From contig DAIDAS010000078.1 in the NCBI GenBank assembly GCA_027310505.1, positions 1 to 6,846 on the forward strand: 6,846 nucleotides of DNA. Reading direction: 5' to 3'. Numbering within the stretch: the stretch's first letter is position 1; every line of letters starts with the position of its first letter. The notes beneath the pieces are model-generated. The model saw only the letters and a list, made by a program, of their open reading frames with translations. It did no database searches and was not told the DNA's origin. Position numbers and translations under genes: made by a program. Source of the stretch: a bacterium (GTDB lineage Bacteria; Pseudomonadota; Gammaproteobacteria; Burkholderiales; Methylophilaceae). This document shows positions 1-5,919 of this stretch, one piece after another.

Positions 1-133
1 GGACAAAGGATCGGGCACGCCGGAACAACCCAATACCGAAGAGGCCCCGATGCTGCAAAACCAGAACGAGAATGCAGACGATGGGGTAGAGGAAACCGGA
101 GCGGAGCTGCTCAGCCCGCAACAACCGCAATAA
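1..133 (+). CDS. C-terminal end of an unidentified protein (partial, 5' end outside window)
   Basis: An open frame enters from the left edge (first full codon at position 2) and ends in tandem stops TAA TAA at 131-136. The 43 visible residues are a low-complexity polar tail rich in Gln, Glu, Asn, Asp and Pro, ending SPQQPQ. It has no hydrophobic segment and no recognisable motif, so it is probably a disordered C-terminal extension. The tandem stops and the hairpin just downstream support this being the true end of a gene. The family cannot be named from this fragment. Confidence 0.6.
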   Translation, partial: DKGSGTPEQPNTEEAPMLQNQNENADDGVEETGAELLSPQQPQ

Positions 134-152
134 TAAAGCGCAGAGCAAGAAT

Positions 153-181
153 CCCCTTCGCATGTTGTTCATGCGAAGGGG
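153..181. terminator. Perfect 12-bp hairpin between convergent genes
   Basis: CCCCTTCGCATG (153-164) and CATGCGAAGGGG (170-181) are perfect inverted repeats around a 5-nt TTGTT loop. The hairpin lies 19 bases after the stop of the left gene and 11 bases after the stop of the convergent GlcG-like gene, the usual place for a shared bidirectional terminator. Neither side has a strong T run: the plus-strand flank is TGCTACAGC and the minus-strand flank is ATTCTTGCT. Termination may therefore be incomplete, or the stem may mainly protect the mRNA 3' ends. Confidence 0.7.
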
Positions 182-192
182 TGCTACAGCAA

Positions 193-936
193 TTACTTGA
201 TGCCCACGTTGTCTGCAGCGGTCGGATCGGCCACCCCACATGCGGGCTGTTGGAAGAGTGCGGTAGGTGTAGCTACCAGACCCAGGCGATCATCGTTGGG
301 TGTGTTGGCCAGCCCCAGATGTACACGCGTCTGCCAAGCCACGGTATGGTCACGGCAGGAAGTATCGCCGGAAGCGCCAATCGCTCCAACCTTCTTGCCG
401 CTCGCATCGTAAAGGGCAACGCCGCCACCGAATACATTGACCCCGCCGATACGATGGTACCTCAGGTAGTCAAATGCGGTTCCGTATGAAGCGGGAATGC
501 CTCCGTATGCCGTACTTGCATCCACGGGGTTGCTGTGTTGCAGACCATACAGGCTGCCGCCAGGCACAACCGCGGCATACACCGCCCCGGTGGGAATCGA
601 TAGGCCATCAAGACTGAACGCATTGGCTGTGTTGGCTTTTTGAGCAGAAATGATGCGGCTGCCCAGCCAGGCTTTGTTGCCGGCATTCTCGCCGGTATTG
701 GGCCCAGTAGCGGCGTCAAAGCTGTAAACCTGACAAATCTTGCCAGTGTTGTCCACCATGGTGACCCACATCGGCAAGTGGAAGCCAAATCCATTGGTGT
801 CCACGACCGCTTGTTCAACAGCCGCGACAAATGTGGCACGGGTTGGGAGAGCCAGGCACCCGTCGCTCGCCATGGCCATTTGAGAAACACCCAGAGCGGA
901 CAGTACAAATGCCGTTAAAGCAACCTGCTTGTACAT
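193..936 (-). CDS. Secreted GlcG/HbpS-like heme-binding family protein (DUF336)
   Basis: The 247-aa protein starts with a clear Sec signal peptide: K3, a hydrophobic stretch at about residues 5-18, and a likely cut after AMA at residue 23. The mature part matches the GlcG/HbpS (DUF336) fold as I know it. The helix with SAQKANTANAFS (about 97-108) and the C-terminal glycine-rich block with GGGVALYD (170-177) and GAIGASGD (184-191), then D196-H197, are the family's typical core. Relatives bind heme or small molecules, and the best known is the extracellular HbpS of Streptomyces. The mature protein has four cysteines (C27, C68, C194, C233), enough for two disulfides in the periplasm. It is longer than plain GlcG (about 135-150 aa) because of the signal peptide, an insert at about 73-93 and a C-terminal tail. 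The start ATG (934-936) has a strong AAAGGGG ribosome site 6 bases upstream. The gene is divergent from a BTAD regulator that may control it. Family call is firm; the ligand is unknown. Confidence 0.82.
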   Translation of the reverse strand: MYKQVALTAFVLSALGVSQMAMASDGCLALPTRATFVAAVEQAVVDTNGFGFHLPMWVTMVDNTGKICQVYSFDAATGPNTGENAGNKAWLGSRIISAQKANTANAFSLDGLSIPTGAVYAAVVPGGSLYGLQHSNPVDASTAYGGIPASYGTAFDYLRYHRIGGVNVFGGGVALYDASGKKVGAIGASGDTSCRDHTVAWQTRVHLGLANTPNDDRLGLVATPTALFQQPACGVADPTAADNVGIK

Positions 937-1239
937 TTTATTCCCCTTTCAAAAATCAAGAAAAATAGCCTTCCTAGAAATGACCTTGTCATGAAGGTTT
1001 CTGCCAGCCAAAGAGAAAAACTGAAGCGGGAGAATCCATCAGGTCGCAGCCACCAACAGTCAATTGCCATCCTGATCCTTGCTGACTATTGATCTACTAC
1101 GTGACGGTCAATTTATAACCCCGCAAGACTTAACAAAAACATACAAATAAACATTAATATTAATTAGTTAATTGATAATTTAATCCTACAATGCTTATCA
1201 ATCGGACGATGGTCGGTCACCACGGAGGAGGGCAATGCC
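937..1239. promoter_or_regulatory. Divergent intergenic region between the GlcG-like gene and the BTAD regulator
   Basis: This 303-bp stretch has no convincing gene. Near the minus-strand gene lie ACCTT-N6-AAGGT (983-998) and the overlapping ATGAC-N3-GTCAT (980-992), possible operator arms just upstream of the start. Further right, GTCAATT occurs directly at 1059-1065 and 1107-1113, and TGAC-G-GTCA is a small palindrome at 1102-1110. For the plus-strand regulator, GATAAT (1174-1179) is a plausible -10 box giving a leader of about 55 bases; TATAAC (1114-1119) is an alternative. No good -35 box pairs with either. All site calls are by eye. Confidence 0.4.
1153..1184. repeat. AT-rich palindromic block upstream of the BTAD regulator
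   Basis: ATTAATATTAAT (1153-1164) is a perfect 12-bp palindrome. It is followed by TTAATT repeated at 1160-1165 and 1168-1173 (8-base step) and by TAATTTAAT at 1176-1184. The whole block is almost free of G and C, unlike the GC-richer surroundings, and it overlaps the candidate -10 box. Such tracts often bind H-NS-type silencers or a local regulator, or act as promoter UP elements; which applies here cannot be told. Confidence 0.45.
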
Positions 1240-2007
1240 ATGGATCAATCACAAACCCAAGTGATTCAAATTCAGGTATTTGGTGCGTTCTCGATCACAC
1301 GCGACGGTCAGGGCCTGGATTTGGAAAGGCTGGGCGGAAGCAAGCCTCTGGAATTATTGAAATTCCTGATCGCATACGGCGGACGCAGCATATCCGCCGA
1401 TTTCATCATTTCAAAGCTATGGTCCGAGGCGGATGGCGATCATGCAAAAATTTCATTTGATGGCACGTTGTTGCGCTTGCGGCGCATTCTGGGCGCGCGC
1501 GAATCCTTGTTGTTGAAGTCGGGAACGCTTAGCCTTAACACCAGTCTGTGCGGACTGGATCTTTGGACTTTTGAGGAACTGGCAAAGTATGTTGAAGATG
1601 CATTCCATCTGAAACATATCAGTCAGGAACTGGCCGTCACACTTTCCCACTCATTGCTGTCGATTTTTCGGGGGCCATGTTTCTGGTTGGAAAGTGACGT
1701 ACCATGGGTTTACGTCCTGCAAGACAAAACCAAGAACCGCTTTCTGAGAATAGTGCTCATGCTGGGACGTACCTTGGAAGCCAACCAGAAATTTGATGAC
1801 GCGGTAACGCTGTATGTCACCGCGCTCGAATATTATCCGTTGTCAGAAGAGATCTGCTTGCGCCTGATTGAAACACGCATTCATCAGGGTTTGTACACCG
1901 AGGCCCTGATGGTCTATCGCCAATTCAGCCATGTATTGGGGGAGGCGCTGGGGCTAAAGCCATCCAAAGCAATTCAACAAGCCATTTCCATCATCCGGGA
2001 AGAATGA
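1240..2007 (+). CDS. BTAD/SARP-type transcriptional regulator, stand-alone
   Basis: The 255-aa protein has the two-part layout of SARP-family regulators. An OmpR-like winged helix at about residues 8-102 contains LLKFLIAYGGRSISADFIIS, then LWSEADGD and the DNA-contact helix region with LRLRRILG. A bacterial transcriptional activation domain (BTAD, TPR-like helices) follows at about 104-252, with LDLWTFEEL, YYPLSEEICLRLI, the EALMVYRQFS helix and the family's closing GLKPS. There is no ATPase, LuxR or receiver domain, so the input signal must be a ligand, a partner or its own level. The start ATG is set by a strong GGAGGAGGG ribosome site 7 bases upstream. Codons look more AT-rich than in pilSR (TTG, TTT, AAA are frequent; not computed), which would fit later acquisition. 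It probably regulates the divergent GlcG-like gene, itself, or both; the target is inference. Confidence 0.8.
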   Translation: MDQSQTQVIQIQVFGAFSITRDGQGLDLERLGGSKPLELLKFLIAYGGRSISADFIISKLWSEADGDHAKISFDGTLLRLRRILGARESLLLKSGTLSLNTSLCGLDLWTFEELAKYVEDAFHLKHISQELAVTLSHSLLSIFRGPCFWLESDVPWVYVLQDKTKNRFLRIVLMLGRTLEANQKFDDAVTLYVTALEYYPLSEEICLRLIETRIHQGLYTEALMVYRQFSHVLGEALGLKPSKAIQQAISIIREE

Positions 2008-2051
2008 ATCCTGCCGCAGCGGCGAGTCCGGTAGCCCTCGCGATTGGATGA

Positions 2052-3413
2052 TCAATACTCTTCCTCACGCCCCAGCCCCAGTTTGGCCAGACGATAACGC
2101 AGTGTACGGAAGCTGACGCCCAGCAGTTTTGCGGCCGCTGTCTTGTTCTGCCCGGATTTTTCCAGGGCCTCCAGAATGGCCTGCTTTTCGATGGTTTCAA
2201 GGTATTCCGGGAGCGGGATGTCGCTAGAGCCCGCGGGTAATGCCCCCGATGCCGGTGTTCCTGAAACATTCAGCAGCAGGTCTTCCGCTTCGATGCGAGC
2301 CCCGTCACACAGGGCCAGTGCGCGTTCAAGCACGTTTTCCAGTTCGCGCACGTTGCCGGGAAAGCCGTATTTCCGCAGCAAGGCCAGTGCTTCATCCGTC
2401 AGGTGGGGGCGTGACGACGCGAGTTCCTGGCAATGTCGGGCCAGCAGGGTTTCAGCGAGCTGGGGGATATCTTCCGGCATCTCGCGCAGGGCGGGCATCT
2501 TGAGCTCGATGACGTTGAGGCGGTAGTAGAGATCCTGACGGAACTGCCCGGCTTCCATCATTTTCGCCAGGTTGCGGTGGGTGGCGCTGATGATGCGCAC
2601 GTCGACCGCTTCTTCTGACGTGCTGCCTACCATGCGCACTTTCTTTTCCTGAATGGCGCGCAGCAATTTGACCTGCATTGGCAGTGGCAAATCGGCGACT
2701 TCATCCAGAAACAGGGTGCCGCCGCTGGCGGCCTGGAAGAATCCGCTTTTGTCTTGCTGTGCACCGGTAAAGGCGCCCTTTTTGTAGCCGAAAAACTCGC
2801 TTTCCATCAGGTTTTCCGGAATCGCTCCGCAGTTGACCGGTACGAATGGGCCATCGCTTCTGGAACTGTTGGCATGGATCAGGCGCGCAGCCAGTTCCTT
2901 GCCGCTGCCGGATTCCCCGCTGATATATACCGGCGCCTGGCTGCGCGCCAGCTTTTCGATCATGGCACGAGCCTGCCTGATTGGTGCGGAATCGCCAATC
3001 AGCGCCAAGCCACCCGCTGGCTCAGACGGTGATTCGGAGAGTTTGAGGGCTGATTGGACCAGCGGACGCAACTGTTTGAGCGAAATGGGTTTGGAGAGGT
3101 AGTCGAAAGCCCCGGCCTTGAGTGCCGCTACGGCATTCTCCGCGCTGCCGTAGGCGGTGATGACGGCTACCGGAAGGCCGGGCCGGCGCAGGCCGATATG
3201 CCGCATCAGTTCCAGCCCGTCGCCATCCGGCAGGCGCATGTCGGTGAGGCACAGGGCGTAATGATGTTGTTCCAGCAGCTGTTTTGCAGTGCTGACGTCG
3301 CCAGCGCTATGCACGCATAGGCCCATGCGTTCGAGCGTGAGCACCAGAAGCTCGCGGATGTCGGCTTCATCATCCACCACCAGGCACAAGGGAGTCAGGG
3401 GCTGTTTAAGCAT
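2052..3413 (-). CDS. pilR: PilR, NtrC-family sigma-54-dependent response regulator
   Basis: The 453-aa protein has three domains. A receiver (about 8-122) carries acidic residues D14/D15, phospho-acceptor D58, T86 and K108. An AAA+ sigma-54 activation domain (about 138-370) has Walker A GESGSGKE (166-173), an intact GAFTGA sigma-54 contact loop (213-218) and Walker B GGTLFLDE (231-238). A Fis-type helix-turn-helix (423-447) lies at the C-terminus. All catalytic residues are present, so it should open sigma-54 promoters when phosphorylated. The PilR name rests on the adjoining PilS-type kinase and on overall similarity; in known species this pair drives pilA and type IV pilus genes. The start ATG lies inside the end of pilS (8-bp overlap), indicating coupled translation, and the ribosome site is weak (GAAGAA). 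The gene is convergent with the BTAD regulator across 44 bases without a clear terminator. Confidence 0.9.
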   Translation of the reverse strand: MLKQPLTPLCLVVDDEADIRELLVLTLERMGLCVHSAGDVSTAKQLLEQHHYALCLTDMRLPDGDGLELMRHIGLRRPGLPVAVITAYGSAENAVAALKAGAFDYLSKPISLKQLRPLVQSALKLSESPSEPAGGLALIGDSAPIRQARAMIEKLARSQAPVYISGESGSGKELAARLIHANSSRSDGPFVPVNCGAIPENLMESEFFGYKKGAFTGAQQDKSGFFQAASGGTLFLDEVADLPLPMQVKLLRAIQEKKVRMVGSTSEEAVDVRIISATHRNLAKMMEAGQFRQDLYYRLNVIELKMPALREMPEDIPQLAETLLARHCQELASSRPHLTDEALALLRKYGFPGNVRELENVLERALALCDGARIEAEDLLLNVSGTPASGALPAGSSDIPLPEYLETIEKQAILEALEKSGQNKTAAAKLLGVSFRTLRYRLAKLGLGREEEY

Positions 3414-5013
3414 ATTGGTTCTTCAGGTAGATTCTAAACTGTGCGCCTTGGGCGGATTCTACATGTCGTAAGCCGGCACCGTTAGCCTCGCACAGCTCGC
3501 GGGCGATGTAGAGTCCCAGTCCGGTGCCGGTGATTTCCGTGGTAAAAAATGGCTCGAACAGGCGTGGTGCCACCTCGGGCGGCACGCCAGGGCCATCGTC
3601 CGAGATTTCCAGCATGACCTCGCCCTTGCGTACGGCTTTGTCGAGACGCAGGATCAGGCTCCCTGCCTGCTGTTTGCTGTGCCGCCAGCCGTTGCGGCAA
3701 AGATTCCACACGACCTGATGCAATTGGTGCCGGTCGAACATGGTCGCTGCCGAACCCTCGACGATTTCGATCGTGATCCCGGCGAGGGGGATCTGTTCTG
3801 TCTGGCAAAACTGATCCCGGAACTCCTGCACGAAGCCGGCCAGGTGGATGCTTTCCTGCTGGATGCGGTCACGCCGGTTGAGCTGCATGACGTCCTGCAC
3901 GATTTTATCCAGCCTTTGCGTGTTGTCGTCGATGATATGCAGCAGGCGTTTGAACGTGGGGTCGAGCCCTTCTTCTTCCAGTAATAGCTGATTGGCGTGG
4001 CTGATGGCGCTGAGCGGGTTGCGAATCTCGTGTGCAATGTTGGCGGTGAGGGCGCCCAGCGCGGCAAGTTTCAGTTGCCTGGCCTGTGCTTGCACCCGGC
4101 TCCAGTCCTCGATAAAAATGACCGCGCCTTCACGACGGTTCGCTCCGGTCGGCTGGAATCGCAAACGGAGTTCCTTGCCGTGGGACACAAGCCTGGCGAT
4201 GCTGGAACGGTTTTCATGCTCCCGGCCGATCCACGTGCGCAACTGTTCGGCGACTTCTGGCGCACATTCGTCCAGCGTGGGCGGAACATTGCCCGGGGTG
4301 ATGCCCAGCAACGCCTCGGAGCGCGCATTGTGATGGCGCAGCACGGATTTTTCATCGACCACCAGTACGCCGTCCTGCATATCCTGAATAATCAGCTGGT
4401 TGACCTGGCTCAGGTTCTCCAGGTCGATCCCGCGTTGCGATGCCAGCGCCTCGCTCTGGCGCATGCGTTTGGCCAGCGTGTAGGCTAGCCATGCCGTTGC
4501 GAAGCAGCTCAGGCTGAGCATGACGGACTGGGAGTAGCCATCGTAATGATCGCTTCCCGCCAGCAGTTGCGAGGATTGTTCCAGCAGTAGCGCGATGCTG
4601 GCGATGGCCGCATAGAACAGCGCCAGTCTTCCCTGGCTGACCAGAGCGGCACCGACGATGGCGATCACCAGCAATAATCCCAGGCCGCTTCTGACTCCGC
4701 CTGAAACATGCATCAGCATGACAATGAACCCGATGTCCCCAATCGCTTGCAGCGTTACCTGTCGCTGAAATCGGGGGCTGCGCACCTCGGTGAGAACCGC
4801 CATGCCGATGGCGAAACTCACATAGCCCAGCGCAATCCGGAAATACGGCAGGTCGAGATGGAGTTGCCACAAGTCCGACGCATGGATGACAAAATGTGCC
4901 GCAACGAGCAGGCAGGCAACGATGAATCGATAAAAATTGAAATAGCGCATCGAACGCCAGTAGGCGTCGGTCGGTTGCATGGGCTCGCCCGCGAGGGTGG
5001 TGCCGAGAGTCAT
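3406..5013 (-). CDS. pilS: PilS, membrane sensor histidine kinase
   Basis: The 535-aa kinase has about six hydrophobic segments in its first 185 residues (roughly 28-45, 58-75, 88-103, 108-125, 128-146, 161-181), the PilS arrangement. A PAS-like cytoplasmic domain follows at about 202-309. The HisKA box IAHEIRNPLS carries phospho-acceptor H328. The ATPase part has WNLCRN (N437, N441), DDGPG (472-476), FEPFFTT (about 487-493) and GTGLGL (496-501), all intact. It should autophosphorylate and pass phosphate to PilR. I place the start at the ATG at 5011-5013, because it forms an ATGA overlap with the stop of the upstream small gene. The frame stays open for 11 more codons to a TTG at 5046, but that start would run deep into the upstream gene and has no ribosome site. 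In Pseudomonas, PilS reads PilA levels in the membrane; the same signal here is inference. Confidence 0.9.
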   Translation of the reverse strand: MTLGTTLAGEPMQPTDAYWRSMRYFNFYRFIVACLLVAAHFVIHASDLWQLHLDLPYFRIALGYVSFAIGMAVLTEVRSPRFQRQVTLQAIGDIGFIVMLMHVSGGVRSGLGLLLVIAIVGAALVSQGRLALFYAAIASIALLLEQSSQLLAGSDHYDGYSQSVMLSLSCFATAWLAYTLAKRMRQSEALASQRGIDLENLSQVNQLIIQDMQDGVLVVDEKSVLRHHNARSEALLGITPGNVPPTLDECAPEVAEQLRTWIGREHENRSSIARLVSHGKELRLRFQPTGANRREGAVIFIEDWSRVQAQARQLKLAALGALTANIAHEIRNPLSAISHANQLLLEEEGLDPTFKRLLHIIDDNTQRLDKIVQDVMQLNRRDRIQQESIHLAGFVQEFRDQFCQTEQIPLAGITIEIVEGSAATMFDRHQLHQVVWNLCRNGWRHSKQQAGSLILRLDKAVRKGEVMLEISDDGPGVPPEVAPRLFEPFFTTEITGTGLGLYIARELCEANGAGLRHVESAQGAQFRIYLKNQYA

Positions 5014-5231
5014 TGATCCGCGTGCCGGCTGTGTTCGCTGCAGCAATAATATTTACCATCCTGCTCGATGCTTTCGGATTTTGGCAGATGTACCCCGCAG
5101 GCGGCGCAACGAACCATGTCCTGGCTTTCCGGATGCGGCGGTGCTGGTGCGTCCATGCTGCGCCGATATTGCTTGAGCAGGGTGAGAATCAGCCAGACTG
5201 CCAGGCCGAGCAAGAGGATTTTTCCCAACAT
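5010..5231 (-). CDS. PP0621-family small membrane protein with zinc-ribbon-like tail
   Basis: The 73-aa protein has one hydrophobic helix at residues 3-20 (after MLGK), a basic stop-transfer stretch (KQYRR), a Pro-rich linker, and a Cys/His-rich end: C42-x2-C45-x2-H48, then C63, C64, H67 and H70. That pattern resembles a small treble-clef or zinc-ribbon site and fits the PP0621 family, which I recall as commonly preceding pilS. The start ATG (5229-5231) has GGGAGA 9 bases upstream; an open frame reaching a TTG at 5288 is an unlikely start. Its TGA overlaps the pilS ATG (ATGA), so the two are translated together. A membrane-tethered metal site next to the PilS sensor suggests an accessory or modulator role, which is unproven. 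Confidence 0.8.
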   Translation of the reverse strand: MLGKILLLGLAVWLILTLLKQYRRSMDAPAPPHPESQDMVRCAACGVHLPKSESIEQDGKYYCCSEHSRHADQ

Positions 5232-5264
5232 TGATGTGATTCTCCCTATGGATGCGTCGATTGT

Positions 5265-5280
5265 AGCGAAAAGCCAGCCA
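5265..5280 (-). promoter_or_regulatory. Candidate sigma-54 (-24/-12) promoter for the pilSR operon
   Basis: On the minus strand TGGCTGGCTTTTCGCT has the diagnostic GG-N10-GC spacing and matches TGGC at the -24 box and T-GC-T at the -12 box. It deviates at two of three bases after TGGC and at one T of the TTGC. Transcription would begin near 5254, about 22 bases before the first ATG. A sigma-70 -10-like TACAAT (5260-5265, minus strand) abuts the same site without a good -35 box, so the operon could use either. If the sigma-54 site is real, PilR could control its own operon. Confidence 0.35.
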
Positions 5281-5297
5281 CGGAACAAAAATCAACC

Positions 5298-5306
5298 TGC
5301 TATACT
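5298..5306 (+). promoter_or_regulatory. Extended -10 promoter for the sigma-factor operon
   Basis: TGC-TATACT is a TGn extended -10 box with 5 of 6 matches to TATAAT. No TTGACA-like box is found at the right distance, as is usual for extended -10 promoters. Start of transcription would be near 5312-5313, about 40 bases before the sigma-factor ATG. A GGAAC (5282-5286), the core of many ECF -35 boxes, lies upstream, so a second, self-activated promoter is possible, though no clear ECF -10 is seen. Confidence 0.5.
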
Positions 5307-5307
5307 C

Positions 5308-5324
5308 ATTGCAAAAGTTGCAAT
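5308..5324. promoter_or_regulatory. Perfect inverted repeat (operator candidate) at the predicted transcription start
   Basis: ATTGCAA-AAG-TTGCAAT is a 7-bp perfect inverted repeat with a 3-base spacer. It starts 2 bases after the -10 box and covers the predicted start site of the sigma-factor operon. A dimeric repressor bound here would block that promoter. Its 3-nt loop would also allow a short hairpin near the 5' end of the transcript if transcription starts upstream of it. The binding protein is unknown. Confidence 0.5.
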
Positions 5325-5352
5325 CACGATAAGCTTGGCACGAATCAGCATA

Positions 5353-5919
5353 ATGGCTAAACCCCACGAACTCTCGGAGTTTCTCGCGCAGGTCGAGCGC
5401 CGTGCTTTCAAGCAGGCCGCCTATGCCGTCCGCGATGACCACGCCGCACTGGACATCGTACAGGATGCCATGCTAAAGCTCGCCGAAAACTACGGCCAGC
5501 GACCCGCCGAAGAATTCCCCATGTTATTTCAGCGCATATTGCAAAACGCAATACGCGACTATTTCCGCCGCCAGAAGGTACGCAACCTGTGGACGACGCT
5601 GTTCTCCTCATTTTCTTCCGGGCATGAGGATGACGATGAGCACGATGTGCTGGAAACACTTTCGTCGCACGGGGATGAGGGGCGCAACGATCCCAGCGAT
5701 GAAGTGGAGCGTGGGCAGACGTTGAAATTAATTGAAGAGGCGGTACAGAAGTTGCCGCAACGTCAACGCGAGGCGTTTGTCCTGCGTTACTGGGAAGATA
5801 TGGATGTGGCAGAAACGGCGGCGCTGATGGGGTGCTCCGAGGGGAGCGTGAAAACGCACTGCTCTCGGGCAGTACACGCGCTGGCTGCCGTGCTCGGCAA
5901 GAAAGGAATCGGGCTATGA
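5353..5919 (+). CDS. ECF-type RNA polymerase sigma factor
   Basis: The 188-aa protein has sigma region 2 at about residues 12-75 (HAALDIVQDAMLKL for core binding, then the LFQRILQNAIRDYFRRQKVR part for -10 contact). An acidic, probably flexible linker follows (about 88-120, with EDDDEHD). Region 4 at about 125-180 holds LPQRQREAFVLRYWEDM and the helix-turn-helix AETAALMGCSEGSVKTH that reads the -35 box. Regions 1, 3 and an N-terminal extension are absent, as in ECF sigma factors. The start is the ATG at 5353: the frame is open further upstream but only over the promoter region and the opposite-strand PP0621 gene. The ribosome site is weak, so its translation may be low. It leads an operon with DUF3619, DUF3106 and RDD genes, and the DUF3619 protein could be its anti-sigma factor. 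Confidence 0.88.
   Translation: MAKPHELSEFLAQVERRAFKQAAYAVRDDHAALDIVQDAMLKLAENYGQRPAEEFPMLFQRILQNAIRDYFRRQKVRNLWTTLFSSFSSGHEDDDEHDVLETLSSHGDEGRNDPSDEVERGQTLKLIEEAVQKLPQRQREAFVLRYWEDMDVAETAALMGCSEGSVKTHCSRAVHALAAVLGKKGIGL

Noticed and set aside
1191..1460. 89-codon plus-strand frame starting before the BTAD gene
   Set aside because: It overlaps the start of the BTAD gene in another frame. The GGAGGAGGG ribosome site and domain match fit the frame starting at 1240.
2013..2023. GCCGC-A-GCGGC as a terminator between the BTAD gene and pilR
   Set aside because: The one-base spacer leaves only a 4-bp stem with a 3-nt loop, and there is no T run on either side.
3997..4488. 163-codon open frame on the plus strand inside pilS
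   Set aside because: It is antisense to a well-supported kinase gene, has no ribosome site or family likeness, and is what a GC-rich gene produces by chance in other frames. The same holds for the other antisense frames over pilR, pilS and the GlcG-like gene.
5014..5046. Upstream TTG start for pilS
   Set aside because: It lacks a ribosome site and would overlap the small upstream gene by more than 30 bases, whereas the ATG at 5013 gives a classic ATGA overlap.
5232..5288. Upstream TTG start for the PP0621-like gene, adding 19 residues
   Set aside because: The ATG at 5231 has its own ribosome site and puts the membrane helix directly at the N-terminus, as in the family. The extension covers the promoter candidates.
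5068..5352. N-terminal extension of the sigma factor through an open plus-strand frame
   Set aside because: The extra residues come from the promoter region and the antisense of the PP0621-like gene, do not look like sigma sequence, and the promoter and inverted repeat lie inside them. The protein aligns with family expectations from the ATG at 5353.
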